A DNA stretch of 64,000 bases from Micromussa lordhowensis (taxonomy: Eukaryota > Cnidaria > Anthozoa > Scleractinia > Lobophylliidae): the NCBI GenBank assembly GCA_964020085.1, contig OZ026600.1, positions 14,548,323 to 14,612,322 of the forward strand, written 5' to 3'. Below the pieces are notes generated by a model. The model was not told the origin of the DNA, ran no database searches, and saw nothing but the letters and a program-made list of their open reading frames with translations. A program made the translations under genes and the position numbers. Positions 1 to 15,300 of this stretch are shown piece by piece; the stretch's first letter is position 1, and the number at the start of each line of letters is the position of its first letter.

Positions 1-3000
1 GACCATAGATGCACTCCCGGCCCTTTAATTACTTCCAAAGAGTCCGGGATTTTCAGGATAATTTCGTCAGTACCTAGTACCTAACATAAGACGTTATGCT
101 TTAGTTCAGTTAATATATATTTCAGCGATGTTATATGTTCATTACTTGGAGGCTGTGTATAAGCATGGGATATCGACTTCCGGTTTCTTAAATGTGAAAT
201 CGACATCTTGTTCCGACTCAATGGCGAATGATTCGAACTGCTCACGAAACGCTTACAAGTTTCGATTAAATTGGGTCACTTTGGCGCCGAGATTGAATTG
301 TTTTCCCAGCATACTATAAGTGAAAGCAAGCAATTTGCTAATCTGTACAATTAACTAATGATACAAGGTCGTTAAAAGTTCATACCCGTTTGTCCTCAAA
401 CAACACGCAGCAGTCTATTGTTTATGTTTTGCTGCTGTTTTCATTAAAATGTAACTTTTTCAGCGGCCCCTGAAAATCCACTCGAACAAAAAACCAAGCT
501 GATTTTGATACATGTCTTAGACCATCATAAAGGGTTTACGCTGGCCAAGTTTGAGGGAATTTGGAGTTATGGCACATGTCGAAAAATATCTCCGAATTTT
601 ATTCCTAAACTGGGATAATCAGCTGAGTAAACAAAGGCAATTTTTAAACATTTGAGGATTTTTCCTTGACGGGTGTTCAAGACAACTTACAGCCTGTTTC
701 TGATAGCTGAATACTTTGTCTTTCAAGCAAAAGTATCGGGAAGTTTTGGTTCTTTTTGGCACGCGAACGCAAATTGAGTTTAGATTTCTAATTTTCAGCC
801 AGTGCGTTCGACCAATTTGGCCATAGTGGGGGCGAAATTCGTTTTTCTTGATTTTCTCGAATTTAAAGCGTTTCAAGCGGGAAAAAACTATATCACATTT
901 CATATCTACCTAAGGGCTATACGTGGACGAAAATAGAGAAAAATCGATTTTTCGATTTCTGCCGTCGTCAGTTTGGTGATAGGTGAAATTCACTCTTAAA
1001 ACCCATTGCTCTAACTTATACCATAGTTAACAGAGAGGAAAATCATGGAAAGGTAGGACAGTTAAATTCAAAAGAGCATCCTGCACCAATTACAGTGAAC
1101 TCTCTCGTAAGCGACCACTTTTGGTGCAAGACAAAGTGGTCGCTTAGGTGAGGTGGCCGGTTACGGGAAAAAACAACAACAAAATAAGCCCAATGCTGGA
1201 TTGACTGATTAAATATATTACCTAATCAGCTGAAATTAGGCAAATAGAAACTACATGTAAGTTGAAACCAAATATTTTCATTCTTCCACTGAAACTTTGT
1301 GTAACATTTTGCAACAGATCTAATTATAGACATCATCTTTGTATGTAAACTGTTATTATTTGTCATTAGTCCAGTTAGCATTATTAAAAACTGAACTTTT
1401 GTCACTTCTGAGTAAAGATTTTCCAACGATCATATGTGATCATGTTGGGTGGTCACTTACTGGAAACAGATACTAAAAGGGAGGGGCATCGGCTATGGTT
1501 ATCACATTGTATATGTCACCGTTTATTGCAGAGACATATGAATAAAGGCAACTGTGGATAACATCACAGGTGCATGTTTCTTTCCTGTTACACAAATAAT
1601 GAGGAGTACCATGCAGAAATGTTACATTAAACCGCTACCAGGGTTGATCTCTGTGCCATTTCTTTAGAATATGGGTGAGGGATGTATCTAACAACTCTTT
1701 TAATGAGGAAGCTGAATGACTTAAGGTACTTTGTAACAATTCAAGTTACAATTATAACAGCCCATCAAGTCATAAGATTTTTCTGGACATTGCAATCTGG
1801 TAGCAGCTCCCTGAATTGTAAATCACTGACTTCTGCCTCTTGGTATCATCCAATCCTGGTTCTTGATCAAGGACAGCGAATTGGTGAGTCCAGTGAATGG
1901 AGCGGTTAGTATGTGTCTTAGTTTGTACTCTTACAAGCATCTCGTGGTGGGTGTTGTCACCAACCAGCCTGTCCCAAACAGAAAACAGACCATTATGAGA
2001 TATATTGTGACGAGCGTTTCTTTTGGTTGACACATGCTCTTTAAAAGGTTCACTTTGCTATGGAAGGCCGAAGATTTTATTGGTTGATTTATGACAGCTG
2101 ATGACAGCATGAAATCTCAGTGTTCGCACTCAGGCATGAAAGGCCGAGTTGGCAGTTTTCAAAATCCAGGGATCTGGCTGCAAGCGTTTCGTTCTTTCCT
2201 CCCCTCCCCTCTCCCCTCTTTTATTCGCTCCATTTTTTCAAGCAGTATACCCCACAGAAACTCTTGCTATGCAGCAGGCTAACCCTTATCTTACTATTAA
2301 ACTGCCAATATCTTCAATTTAAAGGCATACTATCCGTCCTGGAAGTGCCAGGATAATTCTGGCCAGAGAGATCAGGAGATGTTCTATCAGGTCTCAAATT
2401 CAAATGTTTTGAAGTTCTAAACACTGAAGCAGAAACAGCTTGTCAGGCTCAGTCCCAGGATGTCTTGGGAGTGAGGGGGGGGGGGGGGAGCAGTAACATT
2501 TGCTATAATAAATTGCAGTAAAAATAAACCAAAGCAAACCACACAACAAACATCAGAAATAAAGAAGTTTCAAACCTTACAAGGCAAATACCTGACAAGA
2601 AACCATTCAGACCTATGACATCTTTCTCAATGTACTTAAATCTTTACATCCTTTAAATTCCTCTCAAAGTGTATATGACAGATATTTGTTGAGTTGCGTG
2701 ATAGGATATGTGATATGGAAATCGAAAACTAAATTTGGATATCATTGTTTTTCAGGCACATAGCCAGCGTGAGGCAAACCAATTCAAATTTCCCAGTATT
2801 TTTTCTTTTCATTTTTGTTGTTGTATTTGTTTGGAGGGGGAAAGTAAAACACTGCTAAATACCTTGGAAGACATTGTTTCGCCCTGGGCTATAGGACTAG
2901 TCAGGTCATGATGTTAAAATGAGAATGTTGGTCAACATATTTTTAGAACTGAAGAGATAGAAACAAGAAAAATTAAGATAAATGTATCACAAATGAGACA

Positions 3001-3311
3001 CTTGCATAGTTCTAATTTTGGTTTTAACTTGTAAGATATGAAGTCCTACATTATTGTTTTGATTTTATAACCTGACTGGTCCCAGGTCTTAACCCCCACA
3101 GTTTCTGACCCATACAGAAATGAAATTTCACTTTTTCAGATGACCAGAACTTTGTAGGAAAAAAAATGCTACATTTATTTAAATGCTTCTTAGTCTCTTG
3201 CTGCTTGAACTACAGGTATTTGGTATGCAGTAGACATTACCTAACGTTCCATGTTCATTTTGCATCAGATTATTCTTTCTTACTACCTTAAATTTGTTTT
3301 TTTCCTGTTAG
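1..3311. other. Upstream spacer or 5' intron of TRIP11; no supportable exon
   Basis: I found no exon I can defend here. The first visible TRIP11 exon (3312) begins in the middle of the protein's N-terminal coiled coil at codon phase 0, so the exon or exons for the N-terminus must lie upstream, probably outside the window. Short open frames are present but have no splice context. Around 1099-1170 a short motif (gtaagcgaccac ... gtggtcgctta) forms an imperfect inverted pair and recurs near 27395-27475, so it is dispersed repeat. A pure G run lies at about 2478-2489. Confidence 0.5.
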
Positions 3312-6300
3312 TACGAGAGACTGAAACAAAACAATGATGAACTTCATGTGAGACTTGAGGCCTCAGAACTTCAGATCAGCAATATATCTAAGGATTACCG
3401 GACTCAGTTACATAACAAGGAGGTAATAGGTTATAAAGGTGATCAAGATCAAACCTGACTGACAATTTTCTTCATTCAGTAGTAAACTTGAAGAAATCTG
3501 TGAGCTCAAGAAATGAATACCGGTAATGTCCAGGGGCAGAGTTTAATCATAGTACAAGTCAGGTTGAGCCAGAGTCTAGCCCAGGTCACAAGTCGAGTTT
3601 GAGTCAACTTTTTTTAAATTCACTTAACTTTTTCTTGATATGGTGTGACGATAATTTTTGTTTGTAAAATATGTCAGTTAGGTTGACATGAAACAGTTTT
3701 TCACTGCAGATGCGATAGCGCAGCTAAGATTTTGTTTTGCATTTTGAAACAATATTCATGTATTTCATACAAATTTTACACAGGCTTTTTTTCATGTGTA
3801 AATTTCAGTATGTATGAAATAAAATAATACAGTTTCAAAATGCAATGGCATTTTATTTCTGCTAGTATTCAATAGACAGTCAAAATGTAGCTTCGAATGA
3901 AAAGAGAAAATTAAGTAAAGTTGCTTCTCTAAGCTCAGTGTACTCATCCACAAAGCTAGTTCCTGTGTTATCATACATATCAGAAGAAAAACCTGCTGCT
4001 AATCTGCATCCCTTAATGTGTTAAATTCAAGCATTTGAAGACATTGTTGAAAGTTCTTGTGTCACAAATAAATCATGGGGAAACAAAATGCACAGAATAT
4101 TATTTACACATCACTGTGTTGAGGTGGTCCTAAATAATCAGTATGTAAACTCTTTGTTTTAATAATCAGCAAGAGCTGATTAAGCTCAGGGAACTCAGCA
4201 GATTTCAAGAGGAGCATGGTCACAGTTTTGGAAGAAGAGAGAGACATGATTCCACTGACAGTATTGAAGATTCCATGGAGATAAAAAGACTACGCAGTGA
4301 GATTTCAAAGCTTCAAACTGAGTGTCAACACTGGAAATCCTTAGCAAATGGAGTGGTGAGTAGGAAGCAAAGAAATGTCACATGTGTTCGCACATGGTTT
4401 GTCCTGGTCACTTGGATCTGTTTGTATCAAACTTGTTCTTCAAAATTGCCATTTTTCTTTTGGTAGCATCTGTCCAGTGGTATAGTCACTCCCATTATTC
4501 ATGCAGTACCGTGACATTCTCATGCACAGCTTTTTTTCCAACCCAAACATAGCAGGTGCTAATCACAATGTGTTCTACAATATTGGGTTAAATCGATGCA
4601 GAAGTTAAATGTCAAGCAAGAAAAAAAAATGAACAGCTAAATTTTGTGGTGTATTGAATACTTAAAAGGAATGAACCATAAGATTATAAAATGTAAATAA
4701 ACATTTCTGGCGTCATATCAAAATATAAATTTATGATCTTATAATATTAATGGACTTTTGCAGGGAAATCGAGATAACCTACACAAAGAAATAGACCAAT
4801 ATCAGCATGAATTGACAGCATTGCAAAGTAGTTACTCACAAAAGATTTCTAATCTCAACAAGAAGCATAAGCAAGAGTTACAAAACTGGCAGGATGAAAA
4901 ACAGGAATACTTACAGAGAATTGAAGAGTTAGAAGGAAGGCTTCTAAATCCCAATGGTGTGTTTATAATGAGTACATAGCTTTAGCCTCAAGATTCAAAT
5001 TTCTGCAGGCCAGTGTATTGCCTTTTATACCACGCCATTGAAAATAGAACCAACCAGAATTCCAGAAAGCCGTTGTATACTCATTGGTGTTACATGCCAC
5101 CTTCCCATTGTGCACTGCATTGATTGTGCTAGCCACTGTTTTTTCTGTGGCATGGTAGTTCTGCTACACTTCGTCTTGATATATCATGGAATATCCCACT
5201 TGTCACTTGTATTTTCTTGGTGTACACACGTTGTATACATTTGTATGCATACTGAGAAAATACAACATACTCCTTGGATATTCCATGGCAATAAATATTG
5301 GTTATCCAAAAGGATTTGTGTATGCGTGGCACAGTGTAAAATGTTCAAAAGTCATAAATAGTAATAATTTGGTGCCAAAATATACTCAGTTGTTTAGCAG
5401 ATATTTTCGACCAAGCCCTTCCTCAGCGCTAAGTTTTGAATGCACTAAACAAGGGATAGGCCTGAAGCATCTGCTTTATAACTGAGTTTAGTTTGGCACT
5501 AAATTATTAGCAAATAACTATATATAAATTTTGAATGTTATTCCATGGTATACCACTCAAAGGGGAGCATAACTAGTGTGCATGTCATTATCATGAACAT
5601 TTGCCTTATGTGTGTTCTTATATTCGTTTTAACAAAGATTTCATAAATCATACAAGATGTAAGTTAAGTCTATTTTTGGTTTCAGTTGGTACTTTGCACA
5701 ACAAACTGGATTTTTTATGTCACAAGTCGCACATGTAGATAGCAGAATATGCATTTAAGTTGGCAGTGGTAATATTAGGTTACATGTATTTAAGGAGTAG
5801 TTTTGATTTGTGTTGTATTGTTTTTTTTTTCATTTTTCAGATTTTGAAGGTGAGAGTTTTTCAAACAGTCAATATGATGAAAGTACAAACATAGTTTCTT
5901 CTCTGAAGAAACAGCTGGTCTTTGCGGAAAAGTCCCTCGTAGAACTGAAAAATCAGGTTAAAAGTCAAGAGCAGCTTACGAGTGCTTTAAATGTTGAACT
6001 TCAGGAAAAGGAGCAAGCCATTGTTACAACAAGAAAGAATTTAGATGATTTGCAAACCAAATTCCAAAATGCAACTGAATTACATGATCAAGCCATGTCT
6101 GCTTCTGAAAGTAACCTAAAGAAGAGTACTGAACTGGTGGGAAAGCTTCAAAATCAACTCCAAGATCAAAGCAAGGAACTAAGTGTCTCAAGATCTGACT
6201 TTGAGAGCCTCCAAAAATTGCAAGAAGATTCAAATCATGTTGCCACAGAAAATGCAGAGTTGAAGGAACGACTTCACCGCAGCCAGTCAGAGGAGAGGAG

Positions 6301-9300
6301 ATTGCAACGTTGTGTTGAGGAGGTGAAATCTGAGCTTGAACAGCTTAGTAGTTCAACCATGGAGTTAATGGAAGAGCTGCACATTTCACAAGGTCTTCAA
6401 CAAGAACAGAAGATTGAAATGGAGAACTTAAAGAAGGTGAAGTACATCAAAGGAGATGCTAAACAGGAGATGGCTAAACTGAGGAGTGCACTGGCTGGTA
6501 TGTCATGTCTACATGTACACAAGTAGATGGAAATACTACAGCACTATCGATACACTCATATATAATATATATAACTAAAATTATTGGTTTCTTGAAGGGC
6601 ACCCAAGCCCATCTGATCTTTGGTACAATATAAACCCACGATCATAGTTTTAGTTATACCTTCTTAAGAAAACTGGGTTGTACTTTCTCTTTGTTCGGTT
6701 TTTTTTTTTTTTGAAAATCAAATGATGGAATCTTTGCTGACAGAAATCAACTGCTTTGCGTGTTGTGAGATTATGGCTTTTTAGTACCCTTCCGTGCTGC
6801 AAAACATTTTTGGAACAGACAATTCTGCTTCAAAACAATTCTGACCAGTTTTGGTAGACTTCCAAAAATCCCCTCAATGTCATTAGATGTATATCATTGG
6901 TAGTTGTCATTTCGGAACATTTCTTAAGGTTTACAACAACTTCCAAGGAATCCTGAGTGAGAGTTATAGTTAGGTGAACCCTTATTTGCATGTCAAGTCT
7001 CACTCAAAGGCAACTGTTGGGAATACAATTTAACTCTTGAGGGAAAATGAAATAGTTTGAAAAATGGTCGTTCGAATTGTTTAGTTGACCAAGGGCCAAG
7101 ATTGCAGGTAAAATTATAGCGAATAACTAGGTTCGAACTAGCTGATGGTAAATTCCAGAACGGACTGGTGCAGATCAAAGGGCTTGACGTCAACATAACT
7201 GAGTTCTAATTACTAGGGTCTGACTGTATCAGTAAATTCACAGTTATGTTGAGCTAAAGAAAGTAACATATGATATACCACTTGCCTTGACAGCTCTGTG
7301 GGAGCGCCACCTGTGCCTGGTTCAGCTTTACCAGCAGGTCAGACATGAGTTGCACAACAGTAACGCCAGGCTTTTGGCCATGTTCCAGGCTCCACATGTA
7401 ATGCATCTCTTGACGGGTTGCTGTGCAGGGGGAGATGGGTGGGGGACCTTGCTACTCTACTCAATCTTGTAATTTAGCTGGGCTTTATCAAAGGAAACTA
7501 ACCCTTGACACGATGGACACCACTAACCATTTTTCTGTTAGCCATATCGTAGTAATGTTTTAATGCTGACTTTCTACCTTGTTCGCACTTAATTTCATGC
7601 GCACTTAATTTCATCATGTCATTATAGGCAAATTCCCATATTCTGAATTATTGTTTCGGATGAGCAAAATCATTTACACTCTTTCTGGTGGGGAAAGAAG
7701 ATGTAAAGCAGTTCTATAATGAAAGCTTCTAAGTTTCCATTTTCAAACAACTATCAGAACACTTTGAACCTGCTTTCTGCGGAACATGCAACACAATTGA
7801 TATCGTGTGCTATTTGTATTTGGTCCTCTCAAGCTGGAAACCATTTTCAGCAGCAAATATGTCAAATTCCCATTTTCGTATCACGTGTGTTAAGTGTTGA
7901 TTTTTAAATTTTTTTATTTAAAATATGCTTAATCTTGGTATTGTTTCTCGTATACCTAAAATTTGGTATTAATAGCGTCTACAGTTTGGGGTACGATAAT
8001 GCCCGCCCACAATTGATAACATGATTCCAATTGTTACTTCTTTTTTTAAAAAGAATGTATAACTACATGTTTTATTCCCTCATTGTTCAGTTACATTACG
8101 TCTGCATCACACAGTTTTCCATACCATTGTTGCACCTAACACATGTATGTGCGCATCAGCTGTAACTTTTCAATCAAAGATCCGGTGTCCATTGGTTTAA
8201 AATATAACCATCACCAGTCAGTAGGGCTTTGCTTACATTGTGTAATATCTCAGTTTATGCTTGGCTTAGGTATCCTGTTACTCATATTTTCCTGCACAGC
8301 TTCCTTAATATGCCATACGTGTTTCTGTTGAACTTTTAATTATGTTCTTCGTTCTGCAATGTTATAAATTTGACAGAACTCACAACCAATAATGTCATAA
8401 TTGCATGAACCAGTTTTACACGATCCACCTGCGCATAATTCTGTTAATGTAACCACAGATAATATAAATAAGTTAAGACCACCTGAGATAAGCAGAACTT
8501 CTTAGTGTTGTTAATTAATACACTTTATCATTCCCTTTGCTGTTGTTCGCTTGTGTTTTGATACAAACATAGTTAGTAGAGTGATACATACTAGCTATTA
8601 AATATCAAAGTTTGTACTCGCCTGCCAACGAAAATTGGAATAATAGTGATTGATTTAAAGAAAATTGCAGTTTTAATTCTGTGCTGTGCTTTGTTCAAAG
8701 TTTACTCCATTAGTTCTCAGTAAATCAGTTGTTCTTTCTATTGTCAACAGCTAAGTACCAATACAGTGCGTGACGACTTAAGAGAACTCCAGCATAGACT
8801 AGAAGACCGTGGTCAGGCAAAACTGGAACATGTGGTGAAAGAAAAAGAGGCTATGATGGGCCGATCAGCCGAGCTAAGAGTCACGGTAGAGGAACTGGAG
8901 GGCGCTGTGATGGACTTACAGTCAGACAACGAACAAGTGGCACAAGATACAAAAGATTGCGTGACAGAGATGGGAAGGCAGACAGGCATTGATGAGGAGG
9001 AAGGCGGCGATGTTGTGACTGCGTTACATGCAGAAAAAGCTGTACTAGAGAGCACAATAGTTGGACTGGAACAGAAGGTCCAAGACTTACAAGAGCTTGT
9101 TAACTCACTACAGAATCAAAAAACTTGGAACGTAAACAACGAGTGTGACGAGAGACAAGCAAGTCGGTCTGGCTCGGCAGAGAGTGTAGCTAGCTTTACA
9201 GAGAGTACACAACAGCAAGGGGAACTGTCCATCGACATGGCTGATCAGCTGGGAGGATTGGTTGACCCTTCACTCGAACCTGCGGTAAGACAGCAGAATG

Positions 9301-12300
9301 AGCTGGCACTAGAAGGAGGTGTCTCTTTGAGTGAGCAGTTGGCACTTTCGGAGCTGCAGCAGCAGTTACAGGACTACCAGCAACAGGTGGAGGAGTTTGA
9401 ATTGGCTCAGAGAGACTGGGAAGGGGAAAAGGAGGCTCTTGAAGGTCTAGTGCTTAGTCTCCGACGCCAGGTGAAGGACTTGCAAGTACTATTGGCCGAC
9501 CTCGGTAAAGATAACAGCTCTGGCGAACAGGAAATTTCTAGATTACGAGAGGAAAACGTTAAAATCTTGTCAGAAAAGAAGCATCTTCTCGAGACATGGA
9601 AACAAATTGAAGAAGATTTTGTGTCTCTTGATATAAGTAGCCCCAATGTAGTAAAGGATTCTGAGATCGATGAAGAACGATTACAAACATTGCGTAAAGA
9701 TCTGAATAGGTGGTCACTAAACAAATCTTCCACGTCTTTTAATGATGCTGAAAAAAGTCTAAGTATGAGTGAAAGTTCACAGACCGATGAAAGGTTTGAA
9801 CTTTATTTAACAAAGCTCGAAGAATTTGAGAAAGAGAACTCGCTTTTACGAGAACAGACCGAGCGGCTTATTCAAGAAATTGAAGAGAAAACTTCCAAAG
9901 TAACTGATCTGCAAAGTGAACTTGAGACCAAAAGTGGTAATGTGAAAAGCATCAGTGACGAAAAAAGGGATTTGATGATCATGATCAACGAACGAGACGA
10001 GAGAATATGTGAACTGGAAGAAAGCTTCAACAATCATTTGCTGGATTTGACAAGTTCTAAGGATAATGAAATAAGCTTGCTTCAAACGGAACAACAGGAT
10101 GTGGTGAAACTTCTGGAAGAAAATCGACAAGAATGTTCTTTACTGAAAAACAGAAACAATGAATTGCTTGATATGATGGGACAACATCAACAAACTCACC
10201 AAGAACTTAGTGAAAAAAATGAGAGTTTAGAAGTGCTGTTAGCTGAAAAGGAAAAACATCTCAACATTTTGAGAGAAGAAAAGGACAACTTGGTAACAAT
10301 GGTACAACAGAAAGAAGAATTACACGACTCGCTTGTTGCTGAAAACAATAGTATGTTGATGGAAAAAGAAGTTTTACAAAGTTTGACTGAAGAATACCAA
10401 GAAAAGCTCAAAAATCAGAAGAAACAAGGTGAAGAGAAGGTTAACCTTGAAAAGGAAATTGAACGATTAAATCGGTTGATTGAAAGTAGTGAAGAAAAGT
10501 ACCACGAGTTGGATGCGAAGAGCACAATTCTTTCCCGAGAAAAGGAGAAGCTTGCGTTTGAGCACCAAGAGAGCACTTCAAAGCTACATCGCGTTTCATC
10601 TGAGCTTAAAGAAAGGTTTGCGGAGATTGAAGTACTGAATGAAGAAAAGAACAAACTTGTTAATGCTGTTCAGAGTCAAACTTTGGCCTGCAAAGAGTTG
10701 GAGCAGAAATTGTCTGAAAGCGTATTAGAAAAAGACGAACTTAACAAGCAATTGGGAACAAAAGAGCTGCAGCTGACTAAACTGGAACTTGATCTGAGAG
10801 AGAAAGGAGCCGACATTGATTTACTGAAGCTGGACATAGCAAAGTTGTCAAAATCCTTAAAAGAAAAGGAACAATTGATTCACACTCAGGTTGTGAATGT
10901 TTCAAGCGCTGGAGCTCAAAGCTCAGATGATGCTTTGTATCGACAGGCACAATTATTACGGCTATTAGAGGAAAAGGATCAGGAGATTGCTGCTCTTAAA
11001 CAGAAGGACGCCTCCTTGATAGAGCTTGTTAGTCAGACGGATCAGAGTACGCATCGTGCCCAGGAGCAGTATGAAGACATGTTGAAGCAACTAAGGGAGG
11101 AAAGGGATGGACTGTTAGGTGACTTGAGTCTGCGTGACGAGGAGTTGCTTACTATGGAGGACAGACTTGAAGCCATGAGGGAGAAGATGCATGGCAAAGA
11201 CCAAGCTTCACATTTACTACACACTGAGCATGCGCGGCTGCTGGCCTTGAACGAGTCTCAAGCAAACGAGATGGGGAAACTCAGAGAAAAGAACTCCTTA
11301 CTACAGAAACTTGTTGAAGAATACAACAAGGGGAAAAGTGCTGAACTTCAACGAATACAAGAAGATAATAATCAGCTAAGACGACAAATAAGCGCGCTCC
11401 AGGTTGAACACGAAACGTTAACTACTCTAATCCATGAAAAAGACAAACAGATTGCAACGCTTGCTCTATTGGGCAGTTCAGATTCTTCCACTCCCTCCCC
11501 AGAAGGGGTTGAACCGCAGGTCAAAAGACTTCGGGAGGAGAGAGATGTGCTCCTTCGAGAAAGGGACTCGGCATTTAAAGAAAAAGAAATCAAGCAAATA
11601 GAAATATCTCAACTTCAAGAAGAAGGTTGCTCTCTAAGGAAAACATTAGATGAGAAATCGAATTTGGCTGACAAGTTGTTGGCTGAAAATGATGAGCTGT
11701 CAAAACAGTTTTCCAAACTTCAATCAGAACTAAATTCACTGTCTCAGGACAAATCTAATTTCATTCGGAGTAATAACAGAGCGAAAGAGTTAGAAGACCA
11801 AATCAGTTCATTGAGAAGTGTCGTAGAGTCCAAGGACAAGGAACTTGGACAACTTTTAGAGAACAGCCGAAATGAAAAAAGTTCCATATTGGTGGAACTT
11901 GAAAGTGTCAAAAGCGAAAGAGACGATATTTTAGAACAAAAATATATCGAAACTGGTGAGTTGAAAAGCAAAATGTCCCAACTTGTGCATTTACTTACAG
12001 ACTCTGATGCGAGGGAGCAAGAAAATGTTGATGATATCGATAAGAACTTTCAAGCATTGCTTCATACAGTTAGAAGCCAAAGAAACAGCGCTCTTCGTGA
12101 AAGAGACAATGAAATTCAATCGCTTCGGGAGCAAATTTCAAATGCGATGATACTAAATAACGCGACGAACACTCGTGGCTCAGAATTAGAGGAAGTATTG
12201 CGTGACAAGGAAGAGTTACACCGGATGTTGCGGGAGGCGCGTGACGAAAAAGAAGACGTGGTCCGTGAGAAGGAGTCCATTGTAGCAGATCTGCAAGATC

Positions 12301-15300
12301 AGATTGTGAGCCTTGGTCGAACAGTCAGTGAAAAAGACCGTGCCTCTCTACAGGATCTACAGCGTGTTATCCAGGAGAAGGAACGAATTACAAGTGAACT
12401 AGAACAAGCACAAAGGGACAGAGAACAAGTGAGCAGTGCCAACTCACAGTGGCAGGCTGAGACGAGTAGGTTACAAGCTGAGCTGCATGAACTGAAAGGT
12501 GTTTTGACACAAGAGCGGGATATCATCAGCAGGGTACAAAGGGAAGTGGATCAGTACAAGATAGCATTACAAGAGAAGGATAGGATCGTGAATGACATGT
12601 TGGTAGAGAGAGAGCAGCTACAGAGGACGCAGGAGAACCTTCATTACCGAGTGAAGCAGCTTCAGGAAGAGCTGTCTGTCGCCAGCAGTGGACAGAAGGT
12701 GGCAGAGACCAAAATGGCTCAAGAGTTGGATCGCCTCAGGAATCATCTGGTGCAGGTATGCTAGTGATTAGTAGTATGAGATGTATAACTAATTATCACT
12801 AAAACTCCTGAGGTAAAGTCTGCGTTCCAGTCTCCCCAGGACCAGGCCGGTGCTTATCTCCCTTTTTCCTTGCATGAAGCGTCCAGGAGTATTTCTCCTA
12901 CACCCTGAATGGGATCCAAGTCTATTGCAAGGCGACCTCCCCCCCCCCCCTCCCGCATTTAATTTTTGGTACAAGAGACGTGTGTGTAAAGAGGTGCTGG
13001 ATGTGGAGCCGAGCGCACTAACCATTAGGCCGCCATGCCTTCCACGAAAACCTGTTGTAGGGAGTGATTAATTAACAGTTCATCAGTAAGAAATCAGAGC
13101 AGAATGTTAACAACCATTGGCTTTGAAAGAGGAGAACTCCATGTGCATCTTCCTTACGGTTGTTTTTTTTAGAAAAGATCGTCAATCGCTTTATTCTCAT
13201 GACACTGGCAGCACAGAATCCTTTTTTTTTATCATTTTTTCCCTCCAAATGTTCTCTAAAATAGTTATATTTGTTTTTGCATGTCAAAACGTTAAAACAG
13301 CAGCGACATTTTGTAACTAAATTGCTTCAAATATTTAACTATTATCCTTTGCAATTGTTGGGAAAGTCACTTGATACTGACGAGGCAGGGGTTCTCTTAC
13401 CTTATTCCTCGATTGTGGTTGCGCGGCGCTTTGCAAGTCACGTTGAACGAGTCTCCAAATAAGAATAAACTACATGGAGCCTCGGGGTCTGACGTGACTT
13501 ACAAAGCGCCACCTATGAATCTTTCGTTATCTCTCATGTGACTTCCTGACCATATATGGTTATGGTAACGGTTGTGTTAAATAGTGTGAAATGTGCCCAG
13601 TGCATTGGTGTCTATGTAATGAGCATGCGCAACCATAATGTTTCAGGTTGAAGAGAGCTACACGCGCGAGGCCCTGCAGGCCGAGGAACGAGAGAAAGAA
13701 CTGAGGATGCAATTAACTCGTGCGGAAGAACAGCTGTTGTCAAGTTCTCACTCCATGTTGGATAGAGAGTAAGTAACATCTTCATTTTAATTTACCTGCA
13801 ATTGTTGTTTTCTAATGTTTTATGGCCAATGCTTTGAAATGTGGTATAGTGGAACCTCTAAAACAGACAGCGAAAGGACAGACCAACGTGTCCGTATTAG
13901 AGTGGTGTATGTATGATAGGGGCCACTGACATGACAGCATTATAAAGGCTCCACGAGTATCACTAATATCAAACCTGTGGAAAGTGGGAAATTTTACAAC
14001 ACTAGATAGCAATCGTAAGCGGTAAAAGTCGCACGAAAAGCGTGGTTTTCACTGGAGTGCCTAAAGTTATTCGCAGTTGCTTTGGTTTTGCTTTACTACG
14101 CTAAGCGATTTGAAATAGTTATTTTCAACCAGCATAGTGAAAGGAGTACAAGTATTTTCGCAGGCATGTAGATCTTGATCACATGTAGATCTTGATCCTG
14201 ACACAAGTTGTTATTTTGATTGTTTAGTCGCCAAGCCTCTGTACAGATAGAGAGCCTCCAAGAACAACTCCAGGCCATCGCGGCTCAACGTGATCGTGCA
14301 GTCATGGATCTAGCCTCGATCCAAGAGCAGGCGCATCAATACCAGACTTCTCTCAGCAATCTACAGCTTGTTCTTGAGCAGTTCCAAAGAGGTATGGTTT
14401 GTCCGTTACAACAATGCATGCTAAAGCGTTGTCATTCTTGTCAGCTTACTATTTTCGTTGTTTCACTCAGAACGCGAATCTCAGCTCAGAGCTACTCAAG
14501 AACAAGCACAGAAAGAGATCGAGAAGGCCTGGGCGCAAGTTAAGGAACTACAAACGAAAGAAAATCAACTGAAGGTGAGGCATGAAGTTGATTGATTTCA
14601 CTGGTGACTTTGTACGGCAGCTCACAAGAATTCTGCGTTTATTTTCTTAGAGCCAGCTGGAGATGGCTGCTCGTATAACACAACAGGTAGTGGACATGCA
14701 AAGCCAACTGAAAAATAAAGATGAGGAACTTGTCAAACACAAGGAAGAAGGTGCGTCTCGATCAAGGAATAAGATGCTGTAGTTTGGTGGTTTTAATTTA
14801 CCGAAGCCTGTTTGTAATCTTGTTGTTTCGTGTCTATTTATTGATAGTAACCCGACTGGAGGAAGAGTTGCGAGTCAGTCAAGAACGAATCAAAAACCTC
14901 AACAGTCTGTCAGACAGTAAAGTTGAGAAGTGAGTAGAGCTGGATTCTTCTGTAGGTCCCATACTTCTTTGCAAACGTTTTGTAATGTGTTGTTGTTTGA
15001 CTAACTTGCCTTGCATGTTTTAATTTGCTTCTCTGTAAGATCTCTTGTGAAAAACATGCTGATGGGATATTTTAATACACCGGAAAACAAACGAGCAGAT
15101 GTAGTGCACGTCATAGGAGGCTTGCTTGGCTTCACGCACGAGGAACTGGACAAGGTACTTGTACAAGAGTGATAACTTGCTAGCTTCCTTGACAGCTTGC
15201 ATGGTGATGGGGTGGGGTTAAGTGTAACAGATCTGTTTTGCCTTGTCAGGTTGGAACTGGATCATCGGCTCCTAAAGGATCATGGATCTCCACTCTTATT

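Noticed and set aside
1770..2033. Minus-strand 87-residue frame (VWDRLVGDNTHHEMLV...)
   Set aside because: Somewhat protein-like but unassigned, with no neighbouring exons; could be an old element scrap.
8766..8768. GTG as a start for the 1,332-codon frame
   Set aside because: It is internal to an exon that splices in frame to upstream TRIP11 exons.
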